A stretch of 64,000 bases of DNA from Diphasiastrum complanatum. Taxonomy: Eukaryota; Streptophyta; Lycopodiopsida; Lycopodiales; Lycopodiaceae. Below are positions 11,229 to 20,631 of the stretch, one piece after another; the first letter of the stretch is position 1, and each line of letters starts with the position of its first letter. The stretch covers positions 42,813,862 to 42,877,861 of the forward strand of contig CM055109.1 of NCBI GenBank assembly GCA_029204225.1, written 5' to 3'. The notes beneath the pieces are model-generated. The model made no database searches, was not told the DNA's origin, and saw only the letters and a list, made by a program, of their open reading frames with translations. Position numbers and translations under genes: made by a program.

Positions 11229-12177
11229 GAACCTATCAATGATGATTTTTTAGATGAACATTTATTCGAGATTTCATCTACAAATTCGTTATATTTTGAT
11301 ATTATTATTTATCTCAAGGATCAGATTTATCCGGATGGCTATGATTTGGAGCAAAAGACAGTTTTTCAAGATAAGGTAGCACCTTATACTATTATTAACA
11401 ATGTTCTGTACAAGCTTGGTGTTGATCAGCAACTACGAAGATGTCTTGAAACTGAAGACATTAAAAAAGTTGTTAAAGCCTTGCACTCAGAAGATGTTGG
11501 AGGACACTTTGTCTTAAAGAACACAATTAATAAAATATTGACTGCCAAGTATTGGTGGCCAACAATGTTCAAGGATGTATGAAATTTTATTCGTTCGTGC
11601 AATCCATGCCAGAGATCTGGTAAGCCTACAAAAGCAATGAATTGGAACCCTGCCTCTTGCACCATTTGAAAAGTGGGGGATTGACTTTGTCGGTCCAATT
11701 AAACCTATGACCCGACATACTAAATGTCGTTATATTCTAGTCGCAATGGATTATGCTACAAAGAACGTTGAAGCAGAGGCGACGAAATGAAACGATGCAA
11801 AAATTGTCACGACGTTCTTATTCAAAAGTATAATCACAAGATATGAATTAGTAAGTGACCGAGGTACGCATTTTTTAAATGACACTATACGGTTGCTGAC
11901 AACATATTTTCTGATCAAACACAGAAAAACTACACCGTATAATCCAAAAGGAAACGGATTGACAGAGAGAGCTAATGGTTTTTTATGTAAGATCTTGGAT
12001 AAAATTACTATTGCACATGCGACGGATTGGGATCAGAAACTACCATCAGTTCTCTGGGCTTATCGTAATACAGAAAAAATTACGACGAAGCAAACACCAT
12101 ATTTTTTTACGTATGGTATGCATCCTATTTTGTCTATTGAATTTGAGGTGAAAACTTTTCGTATTCAAGCTCAATGA
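11229..12177 (+). pseudogene. Gypsy element B: integrase
   Basis: Residues from EPINDDFLDEHLF lead into an H2C2 finger (HSEDVGGHF ... SCNPC) and a DDE core: Asp in GIDFVGP, Asp in VSDRGTHF and Glu in NGLTERANGF, followed by LWAYRNTEK. All three catalytic acidic residues are present. The frame is broken by a stop after TMFKDV (11581), a shift near 11640 and a stop near 11788. The RT and RNase H of a normal gypsy element (about 2 kb) are missing between protease and integrase. The 3' end is cut by the insertion of C1 at 12196. Confidence 0.85.
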
Positions 12178-12195
12178 ACAAATGAAGACTGTATT

Positions 12196-12930
12196 TGTTG
12201 AATTTCACACGTGTGGACTGTCCACAACATGTACTTGTGATCTCCTAAGGTGTGTAGATGCACCAAGATCAAGACTAGATTGAGATTCAAGATCTATCTT
12301 TGATTCTATGGCAAAAACACACTACTACATGCATTCAATCACTTCCAACTCTCACTCACACGTGTGGGAAGTATTCAAAAAATAAACTAAGTAAAAACAA
12401 GCTGCTCTCCTTGGGTAGAGAGAGAAAAAGCATCATGATCTCGGGTAGAGAGAGAAAGCTAGAAATCCAATAACACTCAAAATCCATATAATCACCAAAT
12501 CAATTAGCTTCAAAATGAGGAGTACAATGATACTAGTAGATCCACGAGCTACCACTATGCTTAACTATGATTGGACCATACTTTGTCAACTCTTGATCCT
12601 ATTGGACCATTGATCCATGCACCTCTTAATTCTATTGGACTATATTCAAGCACACCTCAATTTTCTATTGGACCTCACATGGTTCCACCTCTAAATCCTA
12701 TTGGACCTCTTGGAATTCATCAAAAAAAAGCATTACACTTGTCTACACTCTAATCGGCATGAGTTTGTCCTCTTACTCTATTTTGGCTCAATAGTGGTAT
12801 TACAAGTGGAAATGCATAATTTGCCATCTATGCCAAATTTATTCCTATCAACATCCTACACCTAGATGCTTGATGTAAAAAACATAAGACCCCTATATCT
12901 AACATAGATAATCTTTTTCAATTCTTCACA
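12196..12930 (-). repeat. C1 3' LTR with CCAAT array
   Basis: 735 bp, matching the LTRs of C2 and C3. On its own coding strand it carries five CCAAT words (ATTGG on the plus strand at about 12570, 12601, 12634, 12668 and 12699), spaced 31-34 bases. CACACGTGTG palindromes lie near 12206 and 12358. Confidence 0.93.
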
Positions 12931-14693
12931 CTCCTATTTGAGCATTGATCTTGATATAACTCCAAGATTAGATCTATGCTTGATGTAAGCACTTTTGCTC
13001 AAAGGCTTGGTGAGTAGATCGGCAATACAAGAGGACGAGTTGACATGCTCCAAATAGATTTATCCTCCAATAAGCTTTTCTCTCACAAAATGGTGTGCCA
13101 CTTCTATGTGCTTGCTTCTTGCATGAAATATGGGATTGTTGGCAAGATCTTGGGCCGAGATGTTATCACACTTGATCATTGGTAGATCATCTTCCTTGAT
13201 GCACTTTAGCTCCATTAGTAACCCCTTGATCGAAAGCACCTCTTTGGTAGTTGTAGTGAGTGCTTTGTACTCGGCCTCACATGAAGAGAGAGATACAGTA
13301 TCTTGCTTTTTGGAAAGCCAAGATATTAGATTGCCTCCAAGAAAGATAGTGTATGCACTAATAGACTTTGATCCATCTTGTCACTTGCAAAGTCCGAATC
13401 CAAGTAGCCAACAATGGATAGATCTTCACTTTTATAGAGTAGACCATAATCAGAAGATGAAGATACATATCTTAGAATCCTCTTGGCCATCTTCCAATGA
13501 TGGATCTTAGGATCTTGCATAAATTGACTCAATTTGTGCACACAAAAACTTAGATCGGGCCTAGTAATGGTAAGCCAAATCAAAGAGCCTACAAGACTCC
13601 TAAAAAGTGTGATGTCCTCAAAGGATCTTTCATCACCTTTATTAGGATCTTTTACAATTTGCTCCATTGGAGTATCTATGCTCTTAGAATTTTCCATATG
13701 GAATTTTTTCAACATAGAGTGAGAATATCTAGATTGGCATATAAAGACATGATTTTCATAAAAATCAATTTCTAGGCCTAGGATGTAATGTATCTCTCCT
13801 AGATCTTGCATTTTAAACTCACATCCAAGTGATAGCTTAGTTTCATCGACTAGCTTGATACAACTTCCACAAAGAATAATGTCATCAACATAAATTAGAA
13901 GAATGACAATATTGCTATCAACAAACTTTAGATACATGGAAGGATCATAGTCACTAAGAGTAAATCCTAGTGAGATAAGAAAAGAGTTAAGTCTTGAATA
14001 CCATGATCTTGGTGCTTGCTTGAGTCCATATAGACTTTTGAAGAGCAAGCACACTTTGGACTCATCCTTGATGAATCCTTGAGATTGTTCCATATAGATC
14101 TCCTCCTCAAGATAACCATATAGAAAAGCATTGGATACATCTAATTGGAACACCTTCCACTTGAAGAAACAAGCAAGAGAAATAAGAATTCTTATTGTCA
14201 CCATCTTTGCAACGGGTGCAAAGGTCTCCTCATAATCAAGACCATGGATTTGAGCAAATCCTTTGGCACATAATCTTGATCTCGGCTTCTTTAAAAGATG
14301 AGTGTTGATCTTCATGAAAGACAACATCTCTACTTTCAATAACTTGAGAAGTAGAGAGTATAAAGACTCTATAGGCCTTCTTGGTGGATAAGTATCCAAC
14401 CATGATCCCTTTGCATGCACTAGGATCTTCCTTCTTCCTTGTTTCCAAGGGAATATGGACAAAGCATAAGCATCCAAAAACTCTAAGGTGATCAACCTTA
14501 GGCTTCTTCAAAAATAAGATTTCATATGGTGACTTTCCTCCAAGAGCTATATGTGGGAGCCTATTGCAAAGATAATTTGCACAATTAATGGCTTATATTC
14601 TTTGGGCAAATATGCCTCAATTCTCATAGATTTTGCACATTCACATAGAGATCTATTCTTTCTCTTGGCCACTCCATTTTGAGATGGAGAGTA
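12931..14693 (-). pseudogene. C1 pol fragment (integrase, RT, RNase H)
   Basis: The minus strand gives an integrase part (VFGCLCFVHIPLETRKKED), then RT with LCAKGFAQIHGLDYEETFAPVAK, VFQLDVSNAFLYG, YGLKQAPRSWYS and YVDDII. RNase H is broken near 13370 (SDKMDQ) and ends around 12950 near the polypurine tract. About 400 bases present in C3 between EAEIK and LCAKGFA are deleted, joined within a short CAAGA identity. The RT catalytic YVDD is kept. Several stops and shifts rule out a working product. Confidence 0.9.
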
Positions 14694-15299
14694 TACAATA
14701 AAATCACAAGACAAATGACTAGAAATCTCACAAAAGTGTAGACGACAAAAGTCTCATCAATTTTCTTAGCAAAATGATGATCCTTTTATGGATCAAGTAC
14801 ATCCATGAGTCTGGTACAGTCCAGCAGGCCTTCACACGTGTGAAGAGTGCCACATCACTCAGATCTATCCATTTGATCCATCCTTGAACCTTATCCAATA
14901 GTTGACCTTCTAGAATATGACTAAAATCCAAAAAACTAGTCTCCTAGAATATTGGAATATTCCCTATAAAATAGGATCTAAGAAAAATGGTCAACTCTTA
15001 TCTTCTAGTAATCTATACACACATGTGAACATCCACTTGCCATGTGGGAGCATTTACTCATGCACATGCAAGGAAAAGCTAATTTGTAGGTGACTAGTCA
15101 ACTTGACTAAAAACTAGTCATTTCATGTTCACACTAACTAGAATGATACAAAATCAATTTCGATATATACAAACATAAAAAGTACATCCTTTCACACATG
15201 GGAACAGGCTCCACACATGTGAAATCAGATCAACATATTCTAATGTTTGATCAATATTTACATGAACCGATGTCAAGTGAGAAGTGACAATTTTCAACA
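14694..15299 (-). repeat. A2 5' LTR, first 606 bp (displaced by inversion)
   Basis: It matches A-family LTR positions 1-606 and ends on the right with the LTR start (TGTTGAAAATTG on the minus strand). The neighbouring bases GTATT (15300-15304) are the reverse complement of AATAC. Confidence 0.93.
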
Positions 15300-15304
15300 G
15301 TATT

Positions 15305-15905
15305 GTACAAGACGGACCATGCACAACTAAAAGCGTCCTTTTGTTGTACACACTGCATATATTGAACGAAAATTAGTAATATTATAATAGAAAATTTATT
15401 TATGCTATGATGATAGATTTAAACTAAAAACAAAATACATGCATATCAGAGATAAATTGAATATACCTTGAGAGATTCAATGGTTCTCTCTCCAATTGAG
15501 GTTGTCGTTGTCGGTATTTTCCGAACGACATCATGAAGTAGAGAATCAAATTCTCTACGTGTATTAGCAGCTGACTTTACTTTTACACATAAAAAATTTG
15601 ATATTCCCTCATTATTTATCTTTAAAGAGAGAATGTTGAGGCTCCAATGCCGACTGCAACAATCAAAATAAAAATTAAAGCAATCATTACTTATTAAAGC
15701 AACGCCGACTGCAACAATCCAAATTAAAGCAACAAAAGCAAACAAGCAATCCTTATTCTCATATGGAATAAAATTTCACCACTGGACTGCATTCGATGAA
15801 ATATACAACCCTTTCAAAATCGGCGTCTTTTGCCTTCATCACTCCCATAAAAAATGGACTAACAACAAAAACTACACCATGAGAATCAAAACTAATATTA
15901 CGTTG
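15305..15905 (-). pseudogene. Ulp1/C48-like cysteine protease, upstream exons
   Basis: Read on the minus strand, 15905-15762 is open and in frame with the H3-like stretch before it (FVVSPFFMGVMKAKDADF). After a probable intron, an exon at 15653-15467 gives RHWSLNILSLK and later REFDSLL, ending in a donor AAG|GTATAT. A further exon at 15352 (acceptor ATGCAG) reads CVQQKDAFSCAWSVLY up to the A2 insertion. His of HW, Asp of FDS, Gln of QQ and Cys of SC fall in the order of the catalytic His-Asp-Gln-Cys of C48 SUMO-type proteases; the usual DCG is SCA here. The exon continues in frame at 24654. A duplicated acceptor-like stretch (ATTGTTGCAGTCGGC, twice, 15654-15720) is odd. The family call is inference from these motifs. 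Confidence 0.52.
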
Positions 15906-16697
15906 CTAAACGCTTCCTTCGGCGTCTACTATTACATCTGTAATCTCTGATGTTTTATCTTTCAGCTCGGCACAAAATTTGGGACCTAATCTAAAGCTTC
16001 TATGTAAATCTAGAAGAAAGCGATCAAAATAATTGTCGAGAAGATCAATTTTATTAGCTAGATAAGTCTCATATTGGTTATAATGGTCAAAATCAAAATA
16101 AACCTGTGCAAGACTGTATGGAATTTTGACAAAAAGATTATGTATAGGAGCAAAAAGAGAAGTAGACACAATATTTACATATTTCTTGGTTATTTTGTCG
16201 AGCTCCTATTGGGTAATCATCACTTTTGATGAAGAAACCTTCTGAGGAGTTGGACGAATAACACGAGGAGGAGAGGGTGATTCTCAATCTGAATCAGATT
16301 CTCCAGTATCTAATTTGGAGCTCAAGACGATGTGAGGTCTCTTGGCAGGGATAACTCTAGGAGAAAGAGAAGCAGTTGGCCTTCGAGATCCAGCTTTCTT
16401 GGAAATAGGCTGCTTCATTTTCCTCCTAGAGGTAGTTGGCAAGTTTGTTCTATCCAGAGGTAGATATCTGGAGGTGCTATTGTTATCCACATGCAGACCA
16501 GAATAATGGTCCCAAAATCTTCTGAGAATGACAAAATCTTTTGGCATGATGGTGACACGCTTACCATGCACGGCCAAAAGACAAGCATCCTCAAAAAATT
16601 GGGACAAAAATTCTTTTGCAGCACCTTGTAAGGTCTGCATGGCTGTCACGACAATACGAACATTAAGCCCAAGTGACAGAGTTGGCTGAAAGGAGCT
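15906..16697 (-). pseudogene. Histone H3-like segment with basic tail (broken ORF)
   Basis: The frame is open from 16697 to a TGA at 16284-16286. It contains LQGAAKEFLSQFFEDACLLA followed by VHGKRVTIMPKD, matching the alpha2-loop2-alpha3 part of histone H3, including an exact KRVTIMPKD. Similarity extends upstream of the first ATG (16640) as NVRIVVTAM, so an earlier exon is likely; TTTCAG near 16687 could be its acceptor. No H3 tail or alpha1 is seen. After the histone part comes a Lys/Arg-rich region (SRRKMKQPISKKAGSRR). The same frame continues through two stops to 15906 (SLFAPIHNLF, YFDFDHYNQY) and then a third stop into the protease-like part. Known H3 proteins package DNA; the role here is unknown. 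It may be a domain captured by a transposon. Confidence 0.65.
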
Positions 16698-16739
16698 CTA
16701 GGGATCAATAGTTCAGTTGATCTCTGGAGTTTTATATAT

Positions 16740-17060
16740 AGGGTAAGAAAACAAAAAAATTTGCGATCAAAAAGCGCTTGAGATCGATACCAGAACTAAA
16801 TATCGGTTTTGAGTGCAAGATAGATAGAGAATATCTATAGAAAAGAGATCCATGCTCAAAAGCGATATTGGAATCACAACGGTATCGGTCTCGAGCGCAG
16901 GATGAGAAAGCAGAGTGATTGCGGACATAGAGCACACTTGAGAGTGATATTGGGAGCAAAAACCGAAAATTCTACAAAAAACATAAAAATTCTGAGGGTG
17001 TATATATAGGAAATTTTTGCACGTGTGAAGAAAATGACTAATGACACGTGTCGGCATCTA
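16740..17060 (-). promoter_or_regulatory. Promoter-like arm facing the H3-like ORF
   Basis: On the minus strand, ACACGTGTCAT, then CACGTGCAAAAATTTC, then a TATA-like CTATATATAC (about 17010-17001), then repeated words GACCGATAC and ATATCGCTTTTGAGCATG. It is an imperfect inverted copy of 17205-17530. Another TATA-like TATATATAAAA lies nearer the ORF at about 16730-16740. Confidence 0.45.
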
Positions 17061-17230
17061 GGTCCACGTGGAATGTCCGTATTGACAATGATGACTCAAT
17101 TATGAGGCCACGTGGGGTTGAGACATTGCATGAATCATATTTTGACATGTGTCATTCTGCACGTGATAAATGTCAGATTAATCATTTCTGTACGGTGAAA
17201 TATTCTTGACGAATCACTCGACACGTGTCT
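17020..17230. promoter_or_regulatory. G-box cluster between two facing promoters
   Basis: CACGTG or close forms occur near 17020 (GCACGTGTG), 17044 (GACACGTGTC), 17062 (TCCACGTGGA), 17107 (GCCACGTGGG), 17160 (GCACGTGAT) and 17219 (GACACGTGTC). This is the core bound by plant bZIP and bHLH factors. The density is far above the surroundings. Confidence 0.6.
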
Positions 17231-17530
17231 TTTTGGAACTCCTCTGCACATGCAAAATTTTTTCTATAAATAGGTCATTTTTGGCACGGATTTTCATGCA
17301 AATTTTTTATTTTTTAGCCGCATATCAATTACAAGTGCACACTTTTCTTTGTTTAAGCTCTGTTGACATACTTGCATTTGGAACCGATACTGCCTGGTCT
17401 GATATCGCATTCAAGCATGCCTTACGTCTCATTTTATTTCTGATCTTTGTACACGCGCTCAGATCTGATACCCTGTTTTCTGACATCTCTTTTAAGCGCA
17501 CATTGCCTCCTGCATTTTGCTCCTGAGAGC
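17205..17530 (+). promoter_or_regulatory. Promoter-like arm facing the divergent ORF
   Basis: Plus strand: GACACGTGTC, CACATGCAAAATTTTTTC, TATA-like CTATAAATAGG (17264-17274), then ACCGATAC and GATATCGCATTCAAGCATG. These are the same words in the same order as in the minus-strand arm at 16740-17060. Confidence 0.45.
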
Positions 17531-17694
17531 AATATTGGGAATCTTACATCTGTATTTTTTGTTTAAAATGTCTAATTTCAATTCTAGTTTGTTTTTTTTT
17601 TCATGAATTTGGTATTAGAGATAATTTAGAGTATTTCAAATCTCTTTTTTCTCCTTTTCTTTTTATTCTTCTTTTTATTACTGAGGGTCCTGGT

Positions 17695-18432
17695 GTGGAG
17701 GCAATTTTTGAGATTTATCGCAGATTTAAGTCTCTGCTCAATACTCCCTTATTCAGATCTCAGAATAAGGACATGATTCATTATCAAGACCTGGTGGCAC
17801 TCGACAAGCATAGCTATAAAGCTAAGCTTGAAAGAATGTTCACCAAGTTACATAATCATTTTAAGTCTGTAGATGAGTGCCCAATTCATAATAAAAAATG
17901 TAGATTTGTCGATTTTCAGTCTGCATTTGTTTTTTTTCTTTTGTTAAATATTTCTGATGATTCGGAGGCTGGTCCTTCCACTTCTAAAGTTGTTTCTTCC
18001 AGTGGTACAGAGTCTGAAAAGTCAAAGATTGTAGATATAGATACTTTTTTAATTGATACGAACGTTAGTTTAGATGATTGTATAGATTTTGATTTTACAT
18101 AAAACAGGACATCGTTTATTGGCTCTAGAACTCCCAACACCCTTTCTCCTTCTCATAAATCTCTTATCACATTGCCTATTAATAATATAGATAATAATTC
18201 TTTTTTGACATTATCGAATATATGAGATCTTTTTTATTTCACTGAAGTTGAGACTCTTTGCATTTTGAGAAAAGAGCTTGATGAATTATCAGATATAATT
18301 GATTTTGATGTCGATGATCTTCTCCCTGGTATTGGCGATGTACATAATGATGAGCTTTATTTAGGAAAAGATTGCTTAAAAATGGCTATGGAGGAAATGC
18401 GCAATAAAGAAGATGATATTGTTCATGGATAG
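17695..18432 (+). pseudogene. Unknown acidic ORF divergent from the H3-like gene
   Basis: An open stretch to TAA 18100-18102 continues in the same frame through that stop and a TGA near 18223 to TAG 18430-18432, about 245 codons. It begins after a pyrimidine-rich run ending TTATTACTGAG, which could be a splice acceptor; no good ATG start is present. Visible parts are IFEIYRRFKSLLNTPLF, a Cys/His-containing KSVDECPIHNKKC, a Ser-rich stretch, and an acidic C-terminus (DELSDIIDFDVDDLLPG). I recognise no family. It lies head to head with the H3-like ORF across a shared G-box region, which suggests that both belonged to one element or gene pair. Confidence 0.4.
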
Positions 18433-18474
18433 CACATCCGCCATTCATCTGACGAAGGATCTAGCGTTTCATTC

Positions 18475-18544
18475 CAGATCAAAGATAGATCTTGAATCTC
18501 AATCTAGTCTTGATCTTGGTGCATCTACACACCTTAGGAGATCA
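18475..18544 (+). repeat. C-family LTR fragment
   Basis: About 70 bp matching the region ATCAAAGATAGATCTTG to CTTAGGAGATCA near the end of the C LTR (compare 44990-45056). It is cut on both sides. The 40 bases before it (18433-18474) match nothing else in the window. Confidence 0.8.
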
Positions 18545-19002
18545 TGTGAAAGATTCAACTAGTTTTATCACATTTTGCAATATTTTCATATTTGGCATAT
18601 TGAGGCCAAAACTTGTTTTAGACTTAGAGGTTGACTTTTCAAAGTTCATTAGTCTAAATTTCATTTGAATAAACACTTTTTGAAAGTGTGGAAAAGATAG
18701 AATGCGAGTTTGAGTAGATTCAATTTGAATAAGCTGGGTACATTGAATCTAGACCCAAAATCGGTAGGGTTAGCATTTTGGTGGGAAAACCAAGTGGCCA
18801 AATAGGGTTTGGACCTGCTATAAAAGGATGTAACTCATGGAGAGAGTCATCTTCTCTCTTCTCTATCTCATTTCATGCTTATACATGGTTCTCTTGGGTT
18901 CTACTATCCATTGGTGCACTATCTTGGTGATTGCTTGCAATTCTATGTGTAGAATGATCTATATTTGCTATTTTTGGATCCACACGTGTGAAATACAGTA
19001 GC
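18545..19002 (+). repeat. D-family LTR, truncated
   Basis: It starts TGTGAAAGATTC and includes a TATA-like GCTATAAAAGG near 18820. It matches the LTRs at 33232-33727 and 62735-63105 in the middle part. It stops abruptly at 19002, where A-family LTR sequence begins; this is the right inversion breakpoint. Confidence 0.82.
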
Positions 19003-19260
19003 TTGCTGGTTGCTATCTAGTATCATTGTACTTGTTGTTTCAGGTGCAGGCCGTACAGTGGACAATACTCCACACGTGTGAGGCCGCTCTCACTAAAAAA
19101 TGATGTGTTGATCCATTGCTCTTGCTTAAATCCAAGTGTAGTGAATCTAGATCAAGATCTAATGTGTAGAACTTGATAGATTCATTGATTAAGCAACCAA
19201 TAACTCTCTATGATTGTAAAGTACAATCATTATTGTCCTAAAAACTGTAAAATTTTATCA
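19003..19260 (+). repeat. A2 5' LTR, last 258 bp
   Basis: It matches A LTR positions from TTGCTATCTAG to the terminal TTTTATCA. A CACACGTGTG palindrome lies near 19072. Confidence 0.93.
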
Positions 19261-19853
19261 TGGTATCAGAGCTAATTAAGAGAGTGATCATTGAATCATA
19301 AATCTTGTAAAGATCATTGGCAAAATTTGTTTTTGGCCAATACTAGTGAGGGCGAGTTCTTCTAGAGTGATAGCTTGTAATCATTTGGATTAAAGCAACT
19401 TGGAGGATGTGTATGTACTTTTCACACTGTGAAACTGTACATCAACTTTCAATTCAAGTTACTTTGTGTTTGTTGGTCCCAAAATCACAATACTAGTTGA
19501 TTTTTGGTGCTTTTTGAAGCATAGTATTGATCTAGATTCATTCTAGCTAATGCCTATGACCAAATAGTGTTTTGGATCATTGAAGCATTTCTTTTTAGAG
19601 TCTAAGATTAGATCTTAGAGGCTGATTTGTTCAGATCCTTAGTTGATGTGAAATCTCTAAGAAAAGTGTAAAGCAATTTTTTTTGTGAGAGTGAAAGCTA
19701 GGAATTTTTGGTAAGATCTTTGAGTATCATTCAAGCTTGTGTGCTAGTTTGATAGAGACAAGCCTATAGGCATTCTAGTAAGCTTTAGGCCTTTTCATAG
19801 ATCTTTTAAAATTCAAAAATCTTTGTGATTTTTAAAAGAGCATTCATTCTAAA
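19261..19853 (+). promoter_or_regulatory. A2 primer-binding site and leader
   Basis: TGGTATCAGAGCT (19261-19273) is the tRNA-Met primer site. The remaining leader is non-coding and matches the A1 leader, but its palindrome near 19422 has lost a CG (TCACACTGTGAAA). Confidence 0.85.
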
Positions 19854-20631
19854 ATGTCATCCATGGGTGGATATTTGATGGAATCAAGTGAGAGACTCAC
19901 TTCCACAAATTATTCCATTTGGAAAGTGAGAATGGAATCACTCCTAGTGATCCATGATCTATATGACATAGTTCAAGGAGTAGAGGAAGAGCCTCAAACT
20001 CCCCAAGAACAAGCCAAATACAAGAAGAGAGCAAGATTAGCTCTACATTGCATAAAGTTAAATGTATGCAATGACCTCTTGAAAGAGGTGTCTTCTTGTA
20101 CCTCATCCAAAGAGGCTTGGGATTCATTAAAGAGCATTTATGAATCCTCATGCTAAGAAATCAAGTTTTCCAAATCATGAAAGGAAGTGGAGAGAGTGGA
20201 CAAGAGTATGTCCTTAGGATCAAATCTCTCAACAAGGAGTTAAGTGCAATAGGAGAGAAGATCCAAGATCAAGAACTAGTACAAATCATCTTGAATGGTC
20301 TAGGTGATGAGTTCACCAATTAGTCCAATCATTTGCCATTCAAGATTCTCTTCCATCCATTGAAAAGTCGCACAATGTTCTTGTGGCCGAGGAGAGTAGG
20401 CTTCTACACCTCAAGGCAAGAATGGATAGCATGTCACTTAATGGAGGAGAGGAGAAAGCTAACTTTACATCTAAAGGCAAGAAGAAGCACCATTCAAGAA
20501 AAATCAAGGCAAGGAGGCCAAGATGAAGAATGGAGGATCTACCTCCAAAGGCAAAGTGAAGAACAAGGCAAAACTAAAGTGTTTCTTTTGTGGAAAGAAA
20601 GGACACTTTGCCTCAGATGCTACTTGAAGAA
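19854..20631 (+). pseudogene. A2 gag (frameshifted)
   Basis: The start MSSMGGYLMESSERLTSTN is intact at 19854, followed by KKRARLALHCIKLNVCNDLL and KEAWDSLKSIYES. A deletion of about 19 bases next to 20149 shifts the frame, and a second small deletion near 20318 shifts it again. The zinc knuckle is present (CFFCGKKGHFAS, about 20580) but lies in another frame from the start. A1 is damaged at different sites in gag, so these lesions are private to A2. Confidence 0.88.

Larger units (their letters stand above)
12196..14693 (-). mobile_element. Copia element C1, 3' part only
   Basis: The 3' LTR and pol as far as mid-integrase are present. The rest of integrase, gag and the 5' LTR are missing because an inversion breakpoint lies at 14693/14694. 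The left flank next to the LTR is GTATT (12191-12195). It is the same family as C2 and C3. Confidence 0.88.
14694..19002. other. Inverted segment (about 4.3 kb)
   Basis: The first 606 bp of an A-family LTR lie here in minus orientation (14694-15299). The last 258 bp of the same LTR lie in plus orientation at 19003-19260. Turning this segment over joins the two pieces into one LTR of 864 bp, against 862 in A1. The base run outside the LTR start then reads AATAC, identical to the five bases after the A2 3' LTR (24654-24658). Confidence 0.88.

Noticed and set aside
12571-12753. A conserved 60-codon frame (MDHT-type) repeated in every C-family LTR
   Set aside because: It follows from translating the CCAAT-box array in U3, lies antisense or upstream of the LTR promoter side, and resembles no protein.
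15906-16697. Endogenous giant-virus origin for the histone-like ORF
   Set aside because: No other viral gene is visible, and capture of a host H3 fragment by a transposon explains the data more simply.
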